In this document: positions 38,301-48,800 of the stretch, one piece after another
How the letters are laid out: the number at the start of each line of letters is the position of its first letter
Position numbering within the stretch: position 1 is the first letter of the stretch
Assembly: GCF_032118995.1 (NCBI RefSeq)
Contig: NC_092648.1
Span: 16,396,450-16,460,449, forward strand
Source: Asterias amurensis
Lineage: Eukaryota > Echinodermata > Asteroidea > Forcipulatida > Asteriidae
Length of the DNA: 64,000 bases
Reading direction: 5' to 3'
The notes under the pieces: model-generated
Told to the model about the DNA's origin: nothing
Databases searched by the model: none
The model's input: the letters and a program-made list of their open reading frames with translations, nothing else
Position numbers and translations under genes: made by a program

Positions 38301-40499
38301 TCAAGTCCAATACAAATATTGAAGGAAGATCTTACAGTACATAGCAGTGAAAAAGCAAAAATGGGAAATGATAAAGGTTATTTGTTTTTACCTTTGTTGT
38401 TTTCTTCCGTCCTAATGTTCTCCTGTCCTTTGTCTTCGCCCTGCTTGTGTTGTTTACTTGACAGCTGCTTCAGGGGTGACTCAGTTAGAGAGGTTCTTTC
38501 ATATTAAAGAGAAAAACACAAATACATGAATCGAAACTTACAATCAAATTTAATCACCACGTGTGGTTTCCTAAAAGGGTAAATCTAAACTCGGGCCTGT
38601 ATGCTTCGTTTTTGAAAGGGCAAGAGCACCAAGGCATTTTCTCATTGGTAAAGGGCACCCTCTGAGGAAATTATAAATTTTTACTGGAGCATTTCAAGGG
38701 CAGTGCAGTGCACAAAGACAATGACCAGGGGGCATGGAGGCAATTGCCTTTGTTTCCTCCGTGAAGTATCAGGCCTGTAAACTCTACACAATAAACCAAG
38801 ATACTCTTTAGTTATAGCTTGATCATCTTACCCAAGGCTTTGAGATTCTTTATTCATTGGTCTATCATCAATCACCACTTCATAGATGTGTTGCTCAGGA
38901 GTCAATGATATCCGATCTCCATGGTCAAGATGCTGCCAGACGTCCTTAGGGAGGGCGATAAGCTTAGCCGCCCCGTTGGCCTGGTAGAAGGTTGGGTTGG
39001 TATGCGTCTGTCGATTAAGAAATGAGCAAAATTATAACTGTTCTCAAACCTGATTCGGGACTTCTGGCCCAGAACTGATCTTGGGAAGTTGACAGCAATG
39101 GCACTCGGCACTAAAAATAGAAGCTAAGTACCCAGATATCTGAGAAAACATCAACTGTCTCAGACAATTCACTACTCGCAGGTACTGACTATACTACTAA
39201 TGCAGTGTGGTGCGTCGATGATGCGGTGACCATCACAAAGGTGGTGGTAAGTTTGTCTGATAACTGGGTTTTTTTCAGCAAAAGCAATGTCATTAGTGCA
39301 GAGTGGAGTGCAACTGCTATTCCAATGATCTCATTTTGTTTCCTTGTGTTTATTAAAACACATGCCTGGAATTTCATCTTTTAAGTAGGTGAGGACATTT
39401 TCATTTTGCAAAGAGCTCTAGTCTTCCATTAGAAATTCCTAAAGTCTATGAAAAACTTTTGAAGGGGAACCAAGGCCAAGACCAGGGCAGCACAGGACTC
39501 TGTGTCCTCCGTTTTTTGTGTAGTTTAATTATAGACGTGGTTTTAACATTTCAGGCCGAAAAGACTATTCTTTCTGAAGACACTTTAACAATGATTTCCA
39601 AACAATTTTTGTGTGATTATTTTGTGTCCACATGTCTAGTTTGAATAAAAATACAAAAAATATTGTTTAAAATTCATTTGCCAATATTAATAAATAAGAA
39701 CCATACTTACTGACATAATCTTGAGTTTTCCATCGCTGACCTCGACCACCCCATGATTTCTTGACACTCGCTTATCAGAAACCTGACCAATAAAAATGAA
39801 AAAGGACTCATAAATTGGTTTGGCAAAATAATTTGCACAGTGATGATTGTTGTTGATTACTATGTGCACACATACATTGAAAGACAAACTTACCACCACC
39901 TTTGATCATTTAAAATATGCACACAAAGACATGATTTTGCATGATGTTGCCAAATATATTAATTTTATAAATAATAAACAATAAATAATATAACAAAACT
40001 ACTTCTTTGCTTATTGAACTAAGTTACTGGTTAACACCGCTCTGCTCTGTTGTTGCATCAATCATTTTATCAATGATATTTTTACAAAGATTATCATTAT
40101 TCAGGAGAAGAAGAACATTAAACTTTGATGTACACAATGCTTTTAAGTAAATGGACCTCTAAATTAATGACACTATAAATACAAAGGAAGAAAACCTAAG
40201 AAAAAAAACAACACCTTCCCACACCGGGAATCGAACCCGGGCCACGGCGGTGAGAGCGCCGGATCCTAACCACTAGACCATATGGGATATGTACACACTC
40301 ACTCCACTTTCATAGCTTAAGTACTTGCAACTGCGAACGTATACAACTTCAAGCGTATCATATCACTACCCTACATATTTTGATGGATTCTTACCCCTAG
40401 CACAGATCCCCGGCCAATAACTGTTTTGCCAAGCGGCAACAGAAAGTTTGATCGCCCCGATTGCGATTCCGAAATAGGTTTTAGCTCAATTCCCGACAT
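32317..40499 (-). CDS. APLF: Aprataxin and PNK-like factor (DNA-break repair, histone chaperone)
   Basis: APLF joins XRCC1/XRCC4 through its FHA domain, Ku through a short peptide, poly(ADP-ribose) through PBZ fingers and histones through its acidic tail. Twelve exons on the minus strand: 40499-40395, 39782-39711, 39007-38832, 38495-38392, 38014-37860, 37378-37207, 36791-36298, 35802-35648, 34948-34805, 34308-34144, 32906-32827, 32471-32317; phases agree, giving 658 residues (human 511). FHA: VIGRG (27-31) and SRNH (42-45), followed by HTNPTFYQ. Ku-binding motif: RERKLPEWM (225-233). PBZ1: C518, C524, H531, H537; PBZ2: C573, C579, H586, H592; each is split by an intron after CYR. Tail: DSFLDDG then SDWNP (647-651). 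Exons 7-8 add a long charged linker with an AT-hook core RGRGRPR (306-312) and a second SDWEP (415-419). ATG 40499 gives MSGIELKP, matching the family start. Confidence 0.93.
32988..33055. mobile_element. Family D fragment
   Basis: GGGCCCAATTTCCTAAAGCC followed by AGAGTTGCTTAAAAATTAAA matches the left end of family D. The right end was not found. It lies in APLF intron 10. Confidence 0.4.
33855..34129. mobile_element. Inverted-repeat element in APLF intron 10
   Basis: ATAAGAACTAGAGGGC at the left and GCCCTCTAGTTCTTAT at the right are exact inverted ends about 275 bp apart. Inside, a segment with GCCATTTT, GGTTGACAAAACA and CACAGCGT is duplicated in tandem (about 33911 and 33958). The right end lies only 15 bp from PBZ-encoding exon 10. 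Confidence 0.65.
36965..37075 (-). mobile_element. SINE fragment in APLF intron 6
   Basis: On the minus strand it reads a damaged GGTTCGAATGCTGGCC B box, TGTGTCATTGAGCAAGGCAC, AATTGCTTCTTTCCACCC and GAGTACAAATGG, the body order of S1 and S3. Head and tail are incomplete. Confidence 0.5.
38178..38268. mobile_element. Family A miniature element, short copy 3
   Basis: GGGTCGGTTTCACTAG and ACTCTTTGTGAAATCCACCC are the family A ends, with CAAGTTAGGAAGAGTAACTG between. At 91 bp it is shorter than the 144-bp copy at 45762. It lies in APLF intron 4. Confidence 0.5.
38593..38778. mobile_element. Family E repeat, copy 3
   Basis: GGGCCTGTATGCTTC and GAAGTATCAGGCCTG are inverted ends. GAAAGGGCAAGAGCACCAAG, GGGCACCCTCTGAGG and CAATGACCAGGGGGCATGG lie between. 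It sits in APLF intron 3, just upstream of exon 4 in gene order. Confidence 0.6.
39361..39530. mobile_element. Family F repeat, copy 3
   Basis: CATGCCTGGAATTTCATC, CTTCCATTAGAAATTCCTAA and GAACCAAGGCCAAGACCAGG follow the order of the copy at 18117. The right end is weak. It lies in APLF intron 2. Confidence 0.45.
40216..40287 (-). tRNA. tRNA-Glu (CTC anticodon)
   Basis: The 72-nt minus-strand product has acceptor strands TCCCATA and TGTGGGA (seven pairs, one of them G-T), discriminator A, A box TGGTCTAGTGG, anticodon arm CGGCGCTCTCACCGCC with CTC in the loop, and B box GGGTTCGATTC. A run of nine T on the coding strand 10-20 nt after the gene is a Pol III terminator. It is close to the standard animal tRNA-Glu(CTC). 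It lies inside APLF intron 1 in the same orientation and looks functional. Confidence 0.95.
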
Positions 40500-41300
40500 G
40501 ACTGGTGGTGGAGAACAGCGGGTCAATCCAATGTGTTTACAGACACAACATGCACACATTCACTGCGTGTAAATGAATGGCCAGCAATCAGTTGATCATT
40601 TCCAAACAATGGCCTAGTTGTTCGCGACACTTTGCACTCCACAGGCTGCGAGGACCACAGATTCTCATACCGTCCTCAAAAAAACACAGCATGGACAAAA
40701 CTGCATTGTCCGTAGATACATAAAAAACATAATCCAAATTCAGGTCATGGCTTGATGTATTCCCGTGCCGAAAATCACAATCCTGACCTGCCGTAAAAAG
40801 CCAAATAATGTGAATTTACTGGTACCCGGGAAATGCAGCGAAAGCCTTGGATATGTATCAATTCATGAAGTGTAATTGGTCACCAGTGAAATGGACGCTT
40901 CTCTCTGTTGATGCGACGAGTGTTGGGCAAAATTAATGGGCGGAGCCAATCTGCAGCTATTCATTTTGAGCACTTGTCATGATAATTGTTTTGCCGTGGA
41001 CTTCATTGTTTTAAAAGGGGGGGGGGGGGGTGTGAATGAAATCAATAAACTAAAATAGAGGCATAAAAGTTATGTGTGTTGGCAGTCGAAGCATGGGTGG
41101 CAAGTTATTGTTTGTTTGGATAGGGTCTACAATAAAGGGGTGTGTCAATTTACCAATAATTTAATTGAGATAATTTGTCAAAAAGTCAATTAAATAATAA
41201 AGAATGCATGAGAACATATTTACAAGTTTCTCATTATTTGTACATTTTAATTAACCATATAAATATCACAATTTAAGTACTTTTAGGTATTTAAATAATT

Positions 41301-41870
41301 TAAAGTTGTAGGAAGTGCAAAGTTCATTGGCCGGATTTGAATACAGATAAAACTTTTCTTAACATTCTGGCAACCCAAAAAGTGGTGCCATTAATCAGTT
41401 ATAATTAAACATAGTTTAAAAAACTTAGATAAGTTTGTCAATGACGATAAACAAAGAAGTTAAATCTGATTTCTTGGAAGGCACATAAGCATGATCTGGA
41501 TGGTAATTTAACAACTTGCGGAGTACAGTACACTTTTATATCTTCACCGAACTCTGCAGAGACCATAATGTCAGGATAAAAAATGTAAAAAAATTAAAGT
41601 TGAAGGACGAGCAAAGTTCATTGGACAGATTTGAATACGGACAATTAAAACTTTTCTTAACATTCTGGCAACCCAAAAACTGGTGCCATTAATCAGTTAT
41701 AATTTAACATAATTTAAAAAACTTAGATAAGTTTGTCAAAGACGATAAACAAAGAAATTAAATCTGATTTCTTGGAAGGCACATAAGCATGATCTGGACG
41801 GTAATTTTACAACTTGCGGAGTACTTTTATATCTTCACCGAACCCTGCAGAGACCATAATGTCAGGATAC
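41301..41870 (+). repeat. Two-copy tandem duplication, unit about 294 bp
   Basis: Units beginning TAAAGTTGTAGGAAGTGCAA (41301) and TAAAGTTGAAGGACGAGCAA (41595) share GCAAAGTTCATTGG, CTTTTCTTAACATTCTGGCA, AAACTTAGATAAGTTTGTCA, TTTCTTGGAAGGCACATAAG and CAGAGACCATAATGTCAGGA in the same order. Differences are few, so the event is recent. There is no open frame common to both. Confidence 0.85.
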
Positions 41871-42262
41871 TGCAGAGAAATTATAGTTCAGTGTTACTTA
41901 AGGTCACAGCTCAGGATTCAAACCCACATTGTGACGACTCAGCCTGAGCCACCAAAATTACAATTCCGCGACAGCACAAAAATGACATGACACCTATGTT
42001 GCAACAAATCTGGTCCAGGCCCCAATGAAGAATTTTGAGAGCATCGATTTAAAAAATTCATCGGTAAACTAAATATGATCCTCATAACATAACTTTTGCA
42101 TTCATTTACATGAAATGTACACTTTTAGAAATAAAACTTTACAAACCAAGTTTCTTCTGCTATAAAGACATAGTTTTTCTTTTTGGTTGGCACAATATTC
42201 ACAATCCTTTAAAAAAGATTTTAGTTTCTAAATGGAAAATAGATTTAAAAAAAAAAAAAAAA

Positions 42263-42480
42263 AGACTTCTGTAGAAAATTCCCTTTTCTTATAAGACATA
42301 AAATAAAATCATTTGCAAGTTTAGATGGGAACCTCAAGCAATATAAACAACACACTTTGGACGTTACAAAACAAAAAGACTTCTGTAGAAAATTCCCTTT
42401 TATTAAGACATAAAATGAAATCAGTGCAAGTTTAGATGGGAACCTCAAGCAAAACAAACAACACACTTTGGACGTTACAA
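42263..42480 (+). repeat. Two-copy tandem duplication, unit about 110 bp
   Basis: AAGACTTCTGTAGAAAATTC, GCAAGTTTAGATGGGAACCT and CACACTTTGGACGTTACAA occur twice in order, starting near 42263 and 42376. The unit lies a few hundred bases past the KIF6 stop codon and could be in its 3' UTR. Confidence 0.8.
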
Positions 42481-42826
42481 TTTCTCTGCTTTGTTGCATA
42501 CCCAGCTCTATGCAAAAAGAACTGCTTCCAAGCCAAGCCTTTTTCAATCTTGGTTTAACAACACAACTTCTACAACAAGGCAGGGTGTACATGTTCAGGT
42601 CTACCCAATGTGTGGATGTGTGTAAGTCCACATAGTGTTTCTAAACCATGCCTTGTGTGGACCACTTTTGTTATCGGGTCCACACTTTGTATGCTTGCCA
42701 AGCTTAACTGGGCTTGAATTTTACACTTATAACCAACACAGTATGCTTGAAAGTTTTTATATTCATTCAAAGAAGCTTTGGGTTTTCTTCTCTGTCAAGA
42801 TGTCCATGAATACCCGGTAGTTGATG

Positions 42827-45800
42827 CTATCTTTGTACATGACCTGAACAAAGAAGAGGGAAACAAACATCATTATTAACATACTTGTCAGAAAAATACT
42901 CTCCCTCTCCTCCTCATTAAAGATGTCAGGTTATCATTTTTCATTGATGTTTTTATTTTGTGTACACTCCATGTATTTTCAACTTTTGTCCCTATACAAT
43001 GAAGTTGTATTTAATATTTATGAACATAAATATCTCTGTACTAATGAGCGTGTTGATAGTTTGTATCAACTTGATACAAACTTTTCACTTATATAAATTC
43101 TTCATAAATACAACCACAAACGACATTAAAATTATCATATTACAAATTAGTTATCATTCATAAGGAAAATTATATGACAAATGATTGACTGAAATAACAA
43201 GACAGACTTTTTTCATCAATTTTGTAAAGACTGTTAAAGTAACAGCCACATGAAAAGTGAAACAGATTGAGAGATCAAATGTGCAAACTAACCTTTACTT
43301 TGGAGTAGTTTCTGTCTGGCTTTGATGAAGGCTTTGATGTCAGCATCCGCTCTCTTATCTCCTGTAAGTTGGACGGCTGACTGACCAGAGGAGTCCGAAC
43401 TGAAAGAAAGCATACAAAACATGTAATCAATCAACTTATAGTTTGTGTTCCCAAATAAACATTTCTGTTAAAGATGATGACATCATAAATTGCTTGCTGA
43501 GTTTCTGTATAAATTATGTTGTAAGCTTGTTGTAATTTGCTAAGTTACGATAAAAATAGAATTCTTTTATTTGTTTTTTTTGGGTAGTTTCTCTGTAGTG
43601 ATGTTAGTCAGATTTCATGCTCTACATTTGTATTGTCCTACATGTTTATGAGCTCAACTGATTTCAACAGCAATATTCTTTTAAACCCTGATTTCAACAG
43701 CAATATTCTTTTAAACCCACCTTGCACGATGTGATCTTGACTGTATCTCATGATGTGTTGTATCTAGACCACCAGCAGACAAAGCACCAAGGAGGGCATT
43801 CCTGGAGTGGCCAGAGGGGGGCCTCCTGGAGGCCGACGACAACGGTTGTAATTCAGTGGGGTGCTCAGATTTGGAGTAGGTGACCCCTCGTGATAGGCCG
43901 AGGTTGGCGGAGGGATTGTGTTGGTCATGTTGCTGGTCCTTGATGGGTGAGACCGGGGGTGTTCTCCATGCCTTTGAGGGGTTGGATGGGGGTCTGGAGG
44001 GAGGCTGTGGGAAGGGCATCTGCTGGGTCTGTTTAAGGAAAAATAAGCTGAATCAATTAATGTGATTATCTACTTGTTAAGCATTTATAACTGGTGTTTT
44101 TATCCCTTATAAAGGAGACAAAAACCCAAATTGACATTTTGATTAAAGAATTTCCTGTAAAAATGAGACATGCTATTGCTATTAGTTCATATCTACTGTT
44201 AGTAAAAAAATGTTCAGGATTACTTTTGTGTTTAGTTTCCTCAGACACTTTAAATGACAGTATAATGACTAAGTTGATAAAACAACAATCACTCAATGGG
44301 GCCAACTTGTACTTCACTGGAAAATTCCACATGTCTTCAACATGCAGACAGCATCCTGGAAAAGAACGCATTAAACATGACCATTAACTGCAGAGGCAAA
44401 ATTTGCACCAGGATGGTCAAGATCTATAGGCCATCCGAGACCATATTGGATCTAGCAGCTGGGCCCACCCAGCAAGGATGATGGACTTTGGAATGAATCT
44501 AACAACTGGGGACAAAGGAGATCAGCGCAACAATACCCCAGCCGTCTATGTGAATGCGAGTTCCACATACATGTACCCAATGTGTATTCCTTTATCAAGG
44601 ACAATGTCAAACAGAAATATAACCTTTCTTTGGACCTACTGATCTATATAAATAAACAGCACAGCATTTCCTAACCTGTACATTGGCTGCTTGCTCTGCC
44701 CACCAGAGCTCAAAGTCCTTCTGAAGCTGTAGCCGTGACTTCTCTAGGAAGTGCTGCAGGTGCTCAATCTCTGTCTTTAGTGTGCGCAGATCGTTGAAGG
44801 TCTCTTTATAGTTGGATTTCTCCTCTTCCATCTGGTGTCGGAGTGACTGCTCAACCTCGTCAATTACGTTTGGGTCTTGGTCTCCACTCATGGCCCTCTG
44901 GAGGCGGCGATGTTCAATCTGACTCTTCAATTTATCTGCTCATTGATTAATAAATCAAAAGAAAGGTGAAGAGCAGCTAAAAATACAAAACCAACAAAAC
45001 AGTTGCAGAATTAAAAAATACTGACAGTTCTGTATAACTGGAGAATTTAGCTTTATTTTGATAGTAAACTTTAAAAGAAAAAATTAGCAAGTAGTGTTCC
45101 AAACAAAAGTTTGACAACTAGTTCAACTTCAACCGAGAGTTTCTACATTTTTTTTGTTGCCGGGTTGAATCGTCGCTACAACCAAATGGCGACAATGTAT
45201 GACATGACTGGCCATGACATGAATATTAATTATATTTTAGTGGAAAAGTACTTCTTTCTCAAAACCTACATTACTTCAGAGGTAGCCATTTCTCACATTG
45301 TTTTATACTGTCAACAGCTCTCCATTGCTTGTCACCTCGTAACTTTTTATGCCAACAATTATTTTGAGTAATTACCAATAGTCTCCAGTGCAGTGCTTTT
45401 AAAGCAAAAACTACCAGAGTTTATGGAAAGGCAAACTTACTGATGTTATGTCTGCATTCATTGACAAACTGTCCTTTGAGCTTAGCTTCTCCGTAGCGTT
45501 GTTTGAGTTGATGTTTGTTGTCCTCTATCGCAGCGTTGTGTGAATAATCTCTCCTGTAGATCTCAAAAGCTTCCTGTCGACCGACAGACATATCACCTGA
45601 AGGTGGTAAGCCATGGTAAGACATCTTAAATCAATATGTGGGATTTTCAGCTGATAATTATTAATGATTAAAGTACATCATTTGAGACGTGTCTTTGCTG
45701 AGCGGCCGATGGGCTCAAGCACTGGTTATTCTAACCAACAGAGTGTGGGTTAGAGTCCTGGGGTGGATTTCACAAAGAGTTAGGACTAGTCTTATCTAGA

Positions 45801-48800
45801 GTTAGGATGAGTTCCTCGCCCTAACTTAGGACTAACCATTCGTTGTTTATCTCCTAGGACTAGTCCTAAGATAAGGACTAGTCCTAACTCTTTGTGAAAT
45901 CGACCCCTGGTCTTGACACTATTGTCCTTAGGCAAGACACTTAACTATTACTGCTTCGTCCTCTGGATGGGATGTAAAGATGTAGTTACCACAATGAAGA
46001 AAAAGTACCTACCTAATATTTTTCTTTTTGAATCTTTCAGTCGGTAAGATGAAGAATTGCTCTCTTCCCTGTGTCTTGAAGTACTATCTGACCTGTACGA
46101 TTCTTCTGATTGGTCAACACTTTGTCTATCCCTATCATGTGACCTGTCGTCCTCGGCTGATTTGTTCCTTTCCTGTTGTGACCTACCACCTGACCTGTGA
46201 GTGTCTTCTGATTGGTGGGACCTACCACCTGACCTGTGAGTGTCTTCTGATTGGTGATGTTTCCTGGAGGGTGCGGCGGCCATGCTGGAGCTGAAGCCAT
46301 TAGGAATGTCTTGATCGGAGGAGGATGCGGAGAGATTGGAGTGGGAATTCTGTCCTGGGTTATGGAGCTGACTCAGGGCATCGTGGGCTCGTTTCTTCTC
46401 CTTCTTGAGCATGTTAACAAGGATATCTGAATATCACTCCGGTTAAAGATTCAATTGGTATTTGTTCATCTCAGCTGTTTCCAAAAGTAATTGAAGTAAA
46501 ATGTTGTGGGTACTGACTGGCACCAATCATCTTGAGATCATTATAGAAGTACCAACTTTGAGAAAACTATTGACACTGTCTGAAAAATGAAGTCTCATTT
46601 AGAACGATAACTATAAAAACAAACAAATCAACAAAAATACGAAACTGTTCATAACTATTACCCTAATCCATGGTTTTCAAAAACACTTACTTGAATGAAA
46701 TTCACAGCCATAAAAAAAGAGTTGTTTATGGACACCGTTAAAAAAAAACATTCAAAAAGTACTCATTGCAAAACTTGTTGATGGCCTGAAAATTTTGACC
46801 CTAGCAGAGTCTTTGATAAAGGCTAATTTATGTTTTCAACTAGAAAAGTCATTCTTAAGGGAATCAATGTGTGGTGAAGAGGTTTTCAACTAGTAGTTTA
46901 ATCCCAACGAGGCCTGGTTCTTGATAATTTTACCAAGACAAAGTCGAGGTAAATTATCAAGAACCAGGCCTCGACAGGTTTAAACCACTAGTTGAAAACC
47001 GATTCAACACACTTTGATTCCCATTCATAAATACCTTTTCAGTCAAAAACGTCAACATGTTTTGGTCAAAAAGTTGGTCTTTCAACACAACACCCCTCCA
47101 GCTATGAAATGGTAAAGCCCTCCGCTGCCCTTGGGTAAACAACTCCTTATAAGGGAATGCTGTGCGCGTCGCGCGTATCGCGTGATGCCGTTGCTTTCGC
47201 CCAATAGGAATGAAGATACTGTCTTATAAGAACAGGGGCAAGCTCGCGTGTCACGCCCATGTTCAACACTTTTTAGTGGTCATGAACAAAGGTTTATCGT
47301 GACGCGCTCTCCACCAATATGAATTGCGAAACTGTCTCAGGCATTTATGAATAAAGTATTAAAGGATACTGATTTCATTGTCTCTCTGTCGCAGCAAGTC
47401 CTTCATCTTCTTCATTTCTACTTGATTGATGGATGGCAAGGGGTCAGCAACGGCTGGCTGTTCTTCTAACTGTTCCTCTTCCCTCTGGCCTGGTCTGGAA
47501 CTACCAGTTGAGGCAAATCCTTTACCTTGGGCTAGTCTCTAATGAGGAAAGAAATTCATCAGAAACATCATCAACAGACACGAAAATCTCTGCGTCACAA
47601 TTAAAACAATGAGTAAAAGCATGTTAAGCATATTTGCGTCATGTAGTTCATATCGCATTCACATCAAGTATGTACACTAATGGGTGCATTCAACAATCCT
47701 AAAATGGACTAAAAAGCACTGCGTTAAAGGCAGTGGACACTATTGGTAATTACTCAAAATAATTATTAGCATAAAACCTTTCTTGGTGACGAGTAATGGG
47801 GAGAGGTTGATGGTATAAAACATTGAGAGAAACGGCTCCTTCTGAAGTGTCATAGTTTTTGAGAAAGAAGTAATTTTCCACGAATTTGATTTCGAGACCT
47901 CAGGTTTAGAACTTGAGGTCTCGAAATCAACCATCTAAATGCACACAACTTCGTGTGACAAGGGTGTTTTTTTCTTTCAGTATTATCTCGCAAATTCGAT
48001 GACCGATTGAGCTCAAATTTTCACAGGTTTGTTATTTTATGCATATGTTGAGATACACCAACTGTGAAGGCTAGTCTTTGACAATTACCAATAGTGTCCA
48101 CTTCCTTTAAAAATATGCATATGAAGTTATAGATACATTACCAAATGAGGCATAAACAACAACGGCTAACAATTTGTGAACAGCTCAGGCTATTCAAATA
48201 TTGACTAATCCCTTTGAAGGACATCAAACTGTACCTTGAATATCCTGAAGGCCTGGTTGATCTTGCGCATGTCTGCTCCGATGTTCAGAGTTGCTTCCTG
48301 ATCAGAATCCTGGATGAACTGATTGATGATTTCATTCAATCTGTTCAAAAAACAAAAACAAACAAGGTTCAAAAACCTGCCAAGCACAAACAATGGCTTA
48401 GCATAACAAAATTAGGCTTACCGGAATAAACAGACATAATGGAACAGAACTGAGTTACAGACAAACAAATTTTGCTAAAAAAACACAGGCTACTCGGTTG
48501 GGATTTAAACCACGAACCCTTTCATTGATTGAATTTTGGAGAAAAGATAACAAGACTGCAAGACTGTGACCCAAATATTTACTGGACAAGAAATATTTCG
48601 ACAAGACCATCTATAAAATGATAAAAAATTATCCACACAGTTTAGTGAAAAAACACAAAATCAACGGATTTGTCCTGTTGGAGTTAACTGGCCTAAAATC
48701 ACTGAGCCTTCCAGACATTTTAACAACCAGCGCCCAATTTTATCAAGCTGCTTGACCAGAAAAAGTAGCTAAGCACAACAAATGTATGCTTACCAGAATA

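Larger units (their letters stand above)
40500..42826. other. Spacer upstream of APLF and downstream of KIF6
   Basis: Both flanking genes are on the minus strand, so this holds the APLF promoter (left) and the KIF6 3' UTR (right). No coding sequence was recognised. A poly-G run is near 41020. Two separate tandem duplications fill much of the rest, and a decayed tRNA-like fragment (GGATTCAAACCCACA) is near 41910. Confidence 0.55.

Noticed and set aside
42245-42631. 128-residue minus-strand open frame after KIF6
   Set aside because: It is made by the 110-bp tandem duplication and a poly-A run; the repeated peptide reflects the DNA repeat, not a gene.
44066-44387. Overlapping open frames on both strands within KIF6 intron 16
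   Set aside because: They lie wholly in an intron with no splice or family support; treated as chance frames.
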